Shown in pieces: positions 17,145 to 24,004 of a stretch of 64,000 bases of DNA (position 1 is the first letter of the stretch; each line of letters begins with the position of its first letter). Source of the DNA: an uncultured Peptostreptococcaceae bacterium (GTDB lineage: Bacteria; Bacillota; Clostridia; Peptostreptococcales; Peptostreptococcaceae); NCBI GenBank assembly GCA_944383455.1, contig CALWPP010000007.1, forward strand, positions 1-64,000, written 5' to 3'. Both the position numbers and the translations under genes were made by a program. Below the pieces are notes generated by a model. That model ran no database searches and had not been told where the DNA came from. It worked only from the letters and a program-made list of their open reading frames with translations.

Positions 17145-17348
17145 TTGGCTAAACTAGAAGATGCAATATCCCGTTTAATAGGAGGAGATGAAGGTATATT
17201 TGGAAATAAGATTTTTATTGTTATAGCAATAGTATTTTTAATCTTATGTACAGATATATTAGAAAATATTTTTGATGATGATAATATGTGGATTTGGTTT
17301 ATACTAATACTTCTTATCCTATTTAACTTTGACCAAGAAAATTGTTAA
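17145..17348 (+). CDS. Two-helix microprotein 1 (67 aa)
   Basis: The start TTG 17145 follows GGGGTGATTAAA; the upstream in-frame TTG at 17115 lacks a site. After a short hydrophilic head come two hydrophobic segments (IFIVIAIVFLIL and WIWFILILLILF) separated by an acidic loop, with a final cysteine. It shares the layout of the next four ORFs: helix, acidic turn, helix with NFD or CSC, cysteine end. This suggests tandem duplication and divergence. The function is unknown. A terminator follows at once. Confidence 0.7.
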   Translation: MAKLEDAISRLIGGDEGIFGNKIFIVIAIVFLILCTDILENIFDDDNMWIWFILILLILFNFDQENC

Positions 17349-17373
17349 GAAATCGATAAGATTTCTTTTTTTA
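17347..17373 (+). terminator. Terminator after microprotein 1
   Basis: AAGAAATC / GATTTCTT with a 5-base loop and a run of T, overlapping the stop codon. Confidence 0.75.
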
Positions 17374-17397
17374 TGACAATATTATATAAAATATGTA

Positions 17398-17424
17398 ACA
17401 AACATTAAATAAATTCATATAATC
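17398..17424 (+). promoter_or_regulatory. Sigma-K-like promoter of microprotein 2
   Basis: AC (17398-17399), a 16-base spacer and CATATAATC. The sigma-K consensus is AC, 16-17 bases, CATANNNTA; the last base differs. TATAAT (17418-17423) could also serve sigma-A, but no good -35 is seen. Confidence 0.4.
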
Positions 17425-17455
17425 TATTAAGTAAATAAAAAAGGGGGACAATTTA

Positions 17456-17671
17456 ATGTCAAGACAACATTGTTCAAAACAACAAAATAACTATTTATTT
17501 GGATTATGTAATAATAACTGGGCTTTAATTTCAATTATTATAATAGGTGCAATATTCTTGTTAGGAGAAGATTTAATAGAATATGTTTTATGTAATGATA
17601 TGACTTTAATATGGGTAGTTTTATTATTTTTACTTTTAATGAATTTTGATGATGGGTGTGGTTGTAGATAA
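17456..17671 (+). CDS. Two-helix microprotein 2 (71 aa)
   Basis: The hydrophilic head (about 20 residues, with one Cys) is followed by two membrane segments: ALISIIIIGAIFLL and LIWVVLLFLLLMNF. An acidic loop containing GEDLIEYV separates them, and the protein ends DDGCGC. An AAGGGGG ribosome site precedes the ATG. It has its own terminator and a sigma-K-like promoter, so it is probably expressed in the mother cell late in sporulation. It is a divergent paralogue of the flanking ORFs. The function is unknown. Confidence 0.75.
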   Translation: MSRQHCSKQQNNYLFGLCNNNWALISIIIIGAIFLLGEDLIEYVLCNDMTLIWVVLLFLLLMNFDDGCGCR

Positions 17672-17699
17672 GAAAAGCTTAGTGGCTTTTCTTTTTTTA
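17670..17699 (+). terminator. Terminator after microprotein 2
   Basis: AAGAAAAGC / GCTTTTCTT with a 6-base loop and seven T. Confidence 0.8.
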
Positions 17700-17710
17700 T
17701 AAAAATAATA

Positions 17711-17737
17711 ACATTTATAAGAAAATAACATATAGTA
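17711..17737 (+). promoter_or_regulatory. Sigma-K-like promoter of microproteins 3-5
   Basis: AC (17711-17712), a 16-base spacer and CATATAGTA (17729-17737), a full match to AC-N16/17-CATANNNTA. It sits in the only long gap before the three closely spaced ORFs. Confidence 0.6.
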
Positions 17738-17779
17738 AATTAAAGATATATTTATACATTAAAAAAAGGGGGTACTTTT

Positions 17780-17977
17780 ATGGGAAATAAATTGGCTAGA
17801 ATATTTGGGAGATGCTGTGATACTCAAGAAACTTGGTGGATAATAGTATTATTTTTCTTATTTTTAGCATTTCAAGATTGCTGGAAGGAAATAGATATAT
17901 CATCTTGGATACCATTTTTAATACTACTTTTAATAGTTTGTTCTTGTAATGAATTAGAAGATGAGTGTGGATGTTAA
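17780..17977 (+). CDS. Two-helix microprotein 3 (65 aa)
   Basis: The head contains Cys pairs (GRCCDTQ). The first helix is WWIIVLFFLFLAF, then an acidic turn with KEIDISSW, and the second helix IPFLILLLIVCSC ends in Cys and acidic residues. The core is nearly identical to microproteins 4 and 5, so these three are recent duplicates. An AAAGGGGG ribosome site is present. It is probably the first gene of a tricistronic unit under the sigma-K-like promoter at 17711. The function is unknown. Confidence 0.75.
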   Translation: MGNKLARIFGRCCDTQETWWIIVLFFLFLAFQDCWKEIDISSWIPFLILLLIVCSCNELEDECGC

Positions 17978-18011
17978 ATATAATCTATAAATATTTATAA
18001 GGGGGATAATT

Positions 18012-18188
18012 ATGTTAGAAAGACTTTTTGGTGAAGATGGTTGTTTAAGTGGAGGTTCTTGGTGGATAATAATCTTATTTTTCCTATTCTTAGCATTTGG
18101 GGAGACTTGGGGAGAAATAGATATAGCAGATTGGATACCATTTTTAATATTACTTTTAATAGTTTGTTCTTGTGGATTTGATATATAA
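18012..18188 (+). CDS. Two-helix microprotein 4 (58 aa)
   Basis: This ORF is shorter than usual cutoffs but has a strong GGGGG site and encodes MLERLFGEDGCL, then GSWWIIILFFLFLAF, an acidic turn GETWGEIDIADW, and IPFLILLLIVCSC. It is a close paralogue of microproteins 3 and 5. The conserved Trp pair, the acidic turn and the Cys-Ser-Cys at the end of helix 2 are the family signature here. Confidence 0.75.
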   Translation: MLERLFGEDGCLSGGSWWIIILFFLFLAFGETWGEIDIADWIPFLILLLIVCSCGFDI

Positions 18189-18209
18189 ATTTAATGGAGG
18201 TAAATTGTT

Positions 18210-18380
18210 ATGTTAGATAGATTTTTTGGGAATAATAGTTGCTTAAGTGGAGGTTCTTGGTGGATAATAGTTCTGTTTTTCTTATTTTTAGCATTTGGTG
18301 AGACTTGGTGCGAAATAGATATAGCAGATTGGATACCATTTTTAATACTACTTTTAATATTTTGTTCTTGTGGAGAATAA
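18210..18380 (+). CDS. Two-helix microprotein 5 (56 aa)
   Basis: Behind a TGGAGG site this ORF encodes MLDRFFGNNSCL, then GSWWIIVLFFLFLAF, GETWCEIDIADW and IPFLILLLIFCSC. It differs from microprotein 4 mainly in the head and by an extra Cys in the turn. It is the last member of the array, and a terminator follows. Its DNA is nearly identical to 18040-18175 over the core, pointing to recent tandem duplication. Confidence 0.75.
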   Translation: MLDRFFGNNSCLSGGSWWIIVLFFLFLAFGETWCEIDIADWIPFLILLLIFCSCGE

Positions 18381-18385
18381 TGATA

Positions 18386-18421
18386 AAAGAAGCTACTTAT
18401 TTAAAGTAGTTTCTTTTTATT
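18386..18421 (+). terminator. Terminator after the microprotein array
   Basis: AAAGAAGCTACTT pairs with AAGTAGTTTCTTT, followed by T-rich sequence. Confidence 0.8.
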
Positions 18422-18474
18422 TTGTATAAATAAACATAATAATATGCATAATTTAAATAACAATATTTATACAA
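18422..18474. repeat. 11-bp inverted repeat upstream of the LacI-type gene
   Basis: TTGTATAAATA (18422-18432) and TATTTATACAA (18464-18474) are perfect inverted arms 31 bases apart, just before the candidate promoter. They could be paired operator half-sites for autoregulation. Confidence 0.5.
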
Positions 18475-18479
18475 CTTTA

Positions 18480-18508
18480 TTTACTCAAATTAACAAAAAT
18501 AGTATAAT
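18480..18508 (+). promoter_or_regulatory. Candidate promoter of the LacI-type regulator
   Basis: TTTACT, 17 bases and TATAAT, about 60 bases before the GTG start. Confidence 0.5.
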
Positions 18509-18567
18509 ATTAAAATAATTAAGAATTTTAACTTAAAAGTTTAATATATATTTTAGGAGGAATAATA

Positions 18568-19581
18568 GTGAAAAGACCAGTAACTATAAAAGATGTTGCA
18601 AAGCAGGCTGGTGTATCTATATCAACGGTATCAAGGGTAATAAATAATTCAAAGCCTGTAACTGATGAAGTAAAGCAAAAAGTACTTAAAGTAATAAAAA
18701 AGACAGGCTATATACCAAATCCACTTGCAAGAAGTTTAGTAACTAAAAAAAGTCAACTTATAGGAGTAATAGTTCCTGAGGTTTCTGATTATATAGTTAA
18801 TGAAATGTTAAATGGAATAGAAGAGGTTGCTAAGATGTATGATTATGAGATACTTTTGGCAAATACATATTCAGATAAAGAGCAAGAATTAAAATCAATA
18901 AACCTTTTAAGAGCAAAGCAGGTTGAAGGGATTTTAATGATTAGTCCAAATATAGACAAAGAACAAGTAGAATACTTAAATAATTGTTTAATTCCAACTA
19001 CTTACATAAGCAAAAATGCAAAAGAATTTGATGTTTACACTGTAAGTATAGATAATGAACAAGCAACTTATGATATGACAAAGTACTTAATAAATAAAGG
19101 ACATAAAAATATATTATTTTTAATAGATAATGATAAAGAAGATATATTTGCAAAAGAGAAGTTTAGTGGATACAAAAAAGCACTTTATGAAAGTGGTTTA
19201 AGTTTAGATGAAAATCTAATAAAATACCTAACCGATTCTTATTATGAAGATGGGTATGATATAGTAAAATCTATTTTAGAAAAGGATAATAATTTTGATT
19301 CTATATTTGCAACTTCTGATGAGTTGGCTATTGGAGCTATGAATGCTTGTTTTGATTTAGGTTATGATGTTCCAAAAGATATTTCGGTTGCTGGATTTGA
19401 TGGGATAAAAATATCTAGAATGTATAGACCTAAACTAACTACTGTTGATCAACCACTTTATGATATAGGTGCAGTTGCAATAAGAATGATTATAAAATTA
19501 ATAAATCAAGAAGCGTTAAAAGAAAAAAGAGTAGAGCTTCCACATACTATAAAAGAAAGAGAAAGTGTTTTAGAAAGATAA
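18568..19581 (+). CDS. LacI/CcpA-family transcriptional regulator
   Basis: The 337-aa protein has an N-terminal LacI helix-turn-helix (VTIKDVAKQAGVSISTVSRV), a hinge helix NPLARSL and a C-terminal periplasmic-binding-like effector domain ending near HTIKERESV. Such proteins repress carbon-use genes or, like CcpA, act globally; no sugar operon is adjacent, so the effector is unknown. The GTG start follows AGGAGG. The gene stands alone between terminators. An inverted repeat upstream suggests autoregulation. Confidence 0.93.
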   Translation: MKRPVTIKDVAKQAGVSISTVSRVINNSKPVTDEVKQKVLKVIKKTGYIPNPLARSLVTKKSQLIGVIVPEVSDYIVNEMLNGIEEVAKMYDYEILLANTYSDKEQELKSINLLRAKQVEGILMISPNIDKEQVEYLNNCLIPTTYISKNAKEFDVYTVSIDNEQATYDMTKYLINKGHKNILFLIDNDKEDIFAKEKFSGYKKALYESGLSLDENLIKYLTDSYYEDGYDIVKSILEKDNNFDSIFATSDELAIGAMNACFDLGYDVPKDISVAGFDGIKISRMYRPKLTTVDQPLYDIGAVAIRMIIKLINQEALKEKRVELPHTIKERESVLER

Positions 19582-19605
19582 GAGGGATATTAGCCCTCTT
19601 TTTTA
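19580..19605 (+). terminator. Terminator after the LacI-type gene
   Basis: AAGAGGG / CCCTCTT stem with a 7-base loop and six T, overlapping the stop codon. Confidence 0.8.
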
Positions 19606-19608
19606 ATA

Positions 19609-19911
19609 TTAACCTTTTTTTATTTTCTTTACTCTTTTAACTTTTTTAGTAGTTTTTTGATTAATTTCTGCTTCTGATATTTTATTCATAACATCATCAA
19701 GTTTTTTTGCTTGCTTTTCATTTAAAAAACCCTTTATTTTTGAGATAACTTCTTCTTTTCCATCAAGGTTTCTTCCTATTTTAACTAATTCATTTATTAT
19801 TTCATTTTCAGATTTTCCCTTATAATTATTAGCTATAGTTTCTATTTTTTCTTTATCTATATTTTTATTTTTAGCCATTTTCTCAAGTGCATCTTTATCA
19901 AATTTTTTCAT
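19609..19911 (-). CDS. Unknown lysine-rich helical protein
   Basis: The 100-aa, soluble, strongly basic protein has repeating Lys/Glu heptad-like helices and ends in a KKVKRVKKIKKG tail that could bind nucleic acid or polyanions. I do not recognise the family. A GGGGGC ribosome site is present. Its promoter region contains AC, 17 bases, CATATATTA on the reverse strand, a full sigma-K-type match, so it is likely a late sporulation gene. Confidence 0.65.
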   Translation of the reverse strand: MKKFDKDALEKMAKNKNIDKEKIETIANNYKGKSENEIINELVKIGRNLDGKEEVISKIKGFLNEKQAKKLDDVMNKISEAEINQKTTKKVKRVKKIKKG

Positions 19912-19988
19912 AAAAAGCCCCCTTATTTTTATAATATAAGATATATTAATCTCATATTATTTTATATAAAGTTTTTAATATTTATAAA

Positions 19989-20016
19989 TAATATATGCAA
20001 ATATATTTGAAAAAGT
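19989..20016 (-). promoter_or_regulatory. Sigma-K-like promoter of the reverse gene at 19609
   Basis: On the reverse strand AC (20016-20015), a 17-base spacer and CATATATTA (19997-19989). Confidence 0.55.
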
Positions 20017-20017
20017 A

Positions 20018-20045
20018 ACATTAATATATAATAAATCATATTTTA
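20018..20045 (+). promoter_or_regulatory. Sigma-K-like promoter of the gene at 20075
   Basis: AC (20018-20019), a 17-base spacer and CATATTTTA (20037-20045). Its -35 AC lies one base from the AC of the divergent reverse promoter. Confidence 0.55.
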
Positions 20046-20074
20046 TATATGATATAAAATAAGGGGTGGGGGGA

Positions 20075-20701
20075 TTGAATAGTTTATTACTTATTATTGG
20101 GATTGTTGCACTTAGTAACGGAAATATATCATTTTTAGAAAATAAAAATAAAACAAACAAAAAAACTAAATCAATAAAAAGAAGTAGCGAAGATATTTTA
20201 TTTGATATAGAAGATATAAATAGAGGAATAAAAATGCTTAGTCTAAACGAAGATGATTTAGAAAGAGGAATGGAAATAATAAATAGGTCAAAAAAATACG
20301 TATCAAAGGAAGATAGAAGTTTTCTGATAAAAGTTGAGAGTATACTTGATTTAGTAAAAGGAATAAAAAAGCTTAATAATTCAGATAATGATATTTATGA
20401 TGATACAGACTTTTTTAGAAGTATGGATGACACAGATAAAAAGAATATGATGATAAAAGAAATCCTAGAAGTATTACCAGATAAAAAGAAAGAGTCTGTT
20501 GATAAAGCTATAGACTTAAAACGAAAAATAGATTTATTTGCAGAGCTTTTTTTACCAGATGATTTTGGAGAAGATGGATTTAGTCTTAGTTCTTTAATTG
20601 ACTTAAAAAACATAGGTAGTATGGGAAATCTAAGTATATTGGGTGATTTATTAAGAAATGAAGAAGATAAAGATTTGAAAAAAGATGATGAGTATGAATA
20701 A
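20075..20701 (+). CDS. Unknown protein with hydrophobic N-terminus, acidic body
   Basis: The TTG at 20075 follows a GGGGTGGGGG site. The 208-aa product has one hydrophobic N-terminal segment (LLLIIGIVAL), then an acidic, helical body rich in Asp, Lys and Leu (DLERGMEIINRS, LPDKKKES). No enzymatic motif is seen and I do not recognise it. The sigma-K-like promoter 30 bases upstream and its place in the spore-linked stretch suggest a sporulation role. Confidence 0.65.
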   Translation: MNSLLLIIGIVALSNGNISFLENKNKTNKKTKSIKRSSEDILFDIEDINRGIKMLSLNEDDLERGMEIINRSKKYVSKEDRSFLIKVESILDLVKGIKKLNNSDNDIYDDTDFFRSMDDTDKKNMMIKEILEVLPDKKKESVDKAIDLKRKIDLFAELFLPDDFGEDGFSLSSLIDLKNIGSMGNLSILGDLLRNEEDKDLKKDDEYE

Positions 20702-20813
20702 TTAAATTACATAAGGATAAAATAATCATAAATTAAATAGAAAAATAAATTATCATTAGAAAAAATGTAGTATAAAAATACTTTAAAAATTATTGAATTT
20801 ATTATATAATAAA

Positions 20814-20999
20814 TAATACCTGAGGTATTCGAGTAGTTTACTTAAATTCAACCGACAAATTTAATTCGGGAGGTCGAGTTTATTAGACTAAGTAATGCCT
20901 GCACATTTTCTTGTAGGAATACTGAAAATAATAACAGACCACCCACCTGGGTGTAACTCGGGTATGAATTTATGTAGACTTACGGTATTTTGGGTAAAA
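20814..20999 (+). ncRNA. ssrS: Probable 6S RNA (SsrS)
   Basis: This 185-base stretch without a credible ORF folds into a long rod. The closing stem is TACCTGAGGTATT (20817-20829) with GGTATTTTGGGTA (20984-20996). Inner stems are GTTTAC/GTAGAC, AAATTCA/TGAATTT and GGGAGGTC/GACCACCC, and the apical hairpin is CCTGCA/TGTAGG. The 5' CTGAGGTATTCG followed by CCGACAA resembles the 6S start CUGAGAUGUUCG...GCCGA. Size, shape and the directly following terminator all fit. 6S RNA binds sigma-A RNA polymerase by mimicking an open promoter. Local composition is less AT-rich than the flanks, as expected for a structured RNA. Confidence 0.75.
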
Positions 21000-21026
21000 G
21001 TGTTGTCTTTTGGCAACACTTTTTTA
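20997..21026 (+). terminator. Terminator of the 6S-like RNA
   Basis: AAAGTGTTG / CAACACTTT, 9-bp perfect stem, then six T. It also abuts the stop codon of the reverse gene at 21024. Confidence 0.85.
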
Positions 21027-22037
21027 TATTCCAATGATACTAATATCATTAAAAATAGAAAAAATATTAGATGATTTATATTGGAAATCGTTTTTATAAT
21101 TTGATAAGAATTTACTCTTACAAAAATCATCCTCTAAACTATAATCATCAACAACTGGATTTGTAAAGTTTTTACCAAAATCAATAGTTTTAGATTTATA
21201 TAATTTATTAAAATCAACCCAAAGTATATTTATATCGTTTTTTTCTTTTACTATGTTTGGAAACATACATATTGATGGATAAGAAACAAAATTTGATATA
21301 TTTAAATTAAAACTATCCTTATTGTCTATATTTCCATTTATATATTTTACACTATAAAGATTATTCTCGTTTTCACAAAATGTAATATTAAAAATCCCTT
21401 TATCATATAAAACCGATAAATAAAGCTTACTTTTTTTTGAATTAGTTATTTGATACGGTTTTGACCACTTTAATTTATACTTATTAAATCTTGAAAAGAA
21501 AATTTCTTCATATCCATTAACCATACTAAAATAAAAAATTATTGGAGAATTATTAATCCAAACAATCTCAAAATTATTAAGTACTGTATTGTATATATAA
21601 TCTATTTTGCATTCCCTCCAAACACCATTTGTATTGTAATGGTGATAAAGTGAACAGCTAGTGTTTGATTTATTATTAAACATATAATAAAAAATATGAA
21701 TATCATTATCAATAAATTCAACATAAGGATATAAAATATCAGATTTATTAATATTATAATTTAAAATATCTTTTACTGTTATTTTATTACTATTATTTTT
21801 TATTTCAATTATTTTTAGTGAATTATCGTTGTATATTCCATATATAGAATCATCTTTTGATAAAGAAAAATTACAGCTAGATAAATCTATACTTCTTTCA
21901 GATTTTATACTAGCTTTTTTAGATATATTTTTGTCTTTATCAAAAAAATTAAAATTTATATTATCATCACCAAATATATGAACAATTTCTTCGTTAGATT
22001 TACGTATTATTGTTGAAAAACTATTAATAAAAGCCAT
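21024..22037 (-). CDS. Unknown protein, possibly beta-propeller-like
   Basis: The 337-aa product has no signal peptide or membrane helix and is rich in Asn, Ile, Ser and aromatic residues. Its many short beta-strand-like segments have recurring patterns such as WSKPYQITNS and YEEIFFSRFN, reminiscent of BNR or propeller blades. No family is recognised. An AAGGAGG ribosome site is present. It is divergent from the CdeC-like gene, and a shorter protein of similar style lies on the other side (23471-23995). A spore-surface role is guilt by position only. Confidence 0.6.
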   Translation of the reverse strand: MAFINSFSTIIRKSNEEIVHIFGDDNINFNFFDKDKNISKKASIKSERSIDLSSCNFSLSKDDSIYGIYNDNSLKIIEIKNNSNKITVKDILNYNINKSDILYPYVEFIDNDIHIFYYMFNNKSNTSCSLYHHYNTNGVWRECKIDYIYNTVLNNFEIVWINNSPIIFYFSMVNGYEEIFFSRFNKYKLKWSKPYQITNSKKSKLYLSVLYDKGIFNITFCENENNLYSVKYINGNIDNKDSFNLNISNFVSYPSICMFPNIVKEKNDINILWVDFNKLYKSKTIDFGKNFTNPVVDDYSLEDDFCKSKFLSNYKNDFQYKSSNIFSIFNDISIIGI

Positions 22038-22116
22038 AAATTTCCTCCTTTAATATTTATATAAAATTATATTTTAAAAATTAATATTTATTCTGAAAAA
22101 AATTAACATCAAAGTA

Positions 22117-22145
22117 ACACTTAATATAAAAAATGCATAGTATTA
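22117..22145 (+). promoter_or_regulatory. Candidate sigma-K-type promoter of the CdeC-like gene
   Basis: AC (22117-22118), 17 bases, then CATAGTATTA. It is close to AC-N16/17-CATANNNTA but with one extra base before TA. Confidence 0.35.
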
Positions 22146-22202
22146 ATTAAGCAAATAAGCTTTGTGTTAAATATAAATCATTTTAAGGGAGGACAAAAAC
22201 AC

Positions 22203-23423
22203 ATGCAAGATTTAAAAAGAAGTAGAAAGAGATTTGTAGGTAAATCACAAATCGAAAAGTGTGATACAGTAGAGGAAATATCAATAGAAGAAATGGACAG
22301 GGGATGTAAAAATAACCATGGATGCAAGAATGATAATCATGGATGCAAGAATGATAATCATGGATGTAAACATGATAATCATCATAATTGCAAACATGAT
22401 GAATATGAATGTGAAGAAGTAATAATATGTAAAAAGTCAGATCACAACTATCACGATGACTGTGAACCTTGTGGACAAGAATATGATAATTGCCAAAAAA
22501 ATAACTGCGAAGAAGGTTGCTGTGGACCTATAATGCCACAAAAGTTCTCATTACAAAATAGTGTACCTTATGCAATAGAAGTTGATAGAATTTATGACAC
22601 TATGAAATTTCAAGTTTTTACGGATGCATCAGGACCTAGAAATAAACCATTATATTTTAGATATGATGTTGTTGAGGTTAATGGGGAAATACCTCAAAGA
22701 GCATCAGTTAATATAAAAATAGATAGAGTTTGTATGAATTATAGTAATATAGAAATTGTTCCAGGAAATGTTTCTCTAGAAAATAGAACTGTAACACCTT
22801 TAAATCCAAATCTAATGTGTGAAGATGATGCGCTTGAAAATCTTTGTCCAGGATTTGAAGATGCATCTAATGATGATATAGGTCAAACATTATTTGAGTA
22901 TAATGTTTCTGGAAATATAAATAAGGAATGTTGTAATAAAGGAAAAGGGGAAAAAGTAGGATACAAGGAAAAAGGATTAAGAGTAAAGGTTAGTGATTTA
23001 GTTTTAGAACTTGAAGGAAAATGTGGATGTACAGATGTTGTAATACTTGCTTACCCAACTGTAAAAATGGGATGCGAATTTGTTGATGCAGAGTATATAG
23101 AATTTAATTTTAATACTTTAACATCTACAATGTGCTTACCATCAGATGGAACACAAGTAAACTTAAGACAACAATTCCAAACTGCTTTAAAAGTTGAATG
23201 TATAGGAAAGTCTTTATTAAGATTAAATGAAGTTGATTGTGATGAGTATGATTACGAATTCTGTATTCCAAATGGTATAGATTTAGTATGTTGTTTAGAG
23301 GAAGTAGTTAGTGCATTAATAAGTGAACAAATAGTTGTATTAGGTTCTTGCAAGACTATAACTCCAAGAGTTGTTGATACTTTTACAAAAGTATGTGATT
23401 TTTCTTCTTGTGGAGAAGAGTAA
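22203..23423 (+). CDS. Cysteine-rich spore protein resembling CdeC
   Basis: The 406-aa protein has about 31 cysteines. It opens MQDLKRSRKRF, which resembles the MQDYKKNKRR-like start I recall for C. difficile CdeC (405 aa), the cysteine-rich morphogenetic protein of the exosporium. Residues ~34-65 contain tandem GCKNDNH repeats rich in Cys and His. The rest has scattered Cys-Cys pairs and conserved-looking beta segments. There is no signal peptide; such proteins assemble in the mother cell. I chose ATG 22203 (GGGAGG 10 bases upstream) over an upstream GTG at 22164. The match rests on length, cysteine content and N-terminus, not on a search. Confidence 0.7.
   Translation: MQDLKRSRKRFVGKSQIEKCDTVEEISIEEMDRGCKNNHGCKNDNHGCKNDNHGCKHDNHHNCKHDEYECEEVIICKKSDHNYHDDCEPCGQEYDNCQKNNCEEGCCGPIMPQKFSLQNSVPYAIEVDRIYDTMKFQVFTDASGPRNKPLYFRYDVVEVNGEIPQRASVNIKIDRVCMNYSNIEIVPGNVSLENRTVTPLNPNLMCEDDALENLCPGFEDASNDDIGQTLFEYNVSGNINKECCNKGKGEKVGYKEKGLRVKVSDLVLELEGKCGCTDVVILAYPTVKMGCEFVDAEYIEFNFNTLTSTMCLPSDGTQVNLRQQFQTALKVECIGKSLLRLNEVDCDEYDYEFCIPNGIDLVCCLEEVVSALISEQIVVLGSCKTITPRVVDTFTKVCDFSSCGEE
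22317..22379 (+). repeat. Three tandem 21-bp repeats in the CdeC-like gene
   Basis: Units at 22317, 22338 and 22359. The first two are identical and the third differs at two positions. Each encodes a HGCKNDN heptapeptide, with degenerate copies on both sides. Copy number could vary between strains. Confidence 0.9.
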
Positions 23424-23429
23424 TATTTT

Positions 23430-23459
23430 AAGGCTATCTTTTGATAGCCTTAAATTTTT
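23430..23459 (+). terminator. Terminator after the CdeC-like gene
   Basis: AAGGCTATC-TTTT-GATAGCCTT, perfect 9-bp stem, followed by AAATTTTT. Confidence 0.8.
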
Positions 23460-23470
23460 ATTAAATTAAT

Positions 23471-23995
23471 TTAAATATTCCAAGTTCTAATTTTATGGTT
23501 AAAAGTTGATTTTTTATCTATTATAGTTTTATCTTTTTGTCTAAGTTTATATTCAATAACAATATTTTTACCTTTAATTTCTATATTATACATTGCTTGA
23601 TTTATTTTTCTTATATTATTAAAATTAGTTTTTATTGGTTTTATACTTTTTAATTTAGAAAAATTAATATGAGAGATTTTATAAATATCTTTACCTGAAA
23701 TAGTTTTTTCACTAATAAACAAATTAAAATAGTCATCTATACAAAAAGATACTATATCTTCTATATTATTAAGTATACTAAAAAATTTACCAATAACTCT
23801 TTTTTCCCATTTCTCATTAACTTTTTTTATATACAAAACTCTACCAAAATTATCAATGCAAAATATGTTTATTTTATCATTATTATCTATATTAACTGTG
23901 TATGTATATATATTTGAAGATATTTTTAAAGGCTCATCATTAATATTTTTTATGTAAAGCGAAGCTTTTTTAGTATATATATAAAATGGTTTCAT
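23471..23995 (-). CDS. Unknown beta-rich protein
   Basis: The 174-aa product has no signal peptide. It is rich in Ile, Lys and Asn with alternating short strands (NIYTYTVNIDNNDKINIFCIDNFG, VSFCIDDYFNLFISE) and looks like two or three beta-propeller blades. Its composition and style resemble the protein at 21024-22037, but I see no clear sequence identity. It begins 9 bases after the flippase gene with a GGAGAAAT site, so the two are cotranscribed. The function is unknown. Confidence 0.6.
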   Translation of the reverse strand: MKPFYIYTKKASLYIKNINDEPLKISSNIYTYTVNIDNNDKINIFCIDNFGRVLYIKKVNEKWEKRVIGKFFSILNNIEDIVSFCIDDYFNLFISEKTISGKDIYKISHINFSKLKSIKPIKTNFNNIRKINQAMYNIEIKGKNIVIEYKLRQKDKTIIDKKSTFNHKIRTWNI

Positions 23996-24004
23996 TATTT
24001 CTCC

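Noticed and set aside
20888..21130. Reverse ORF of 80 aa across the 6S-like RNA
   Set aside because: It overlaps a well-folded RNA and its terminator, has no ribosome site and no recognisable sequence.
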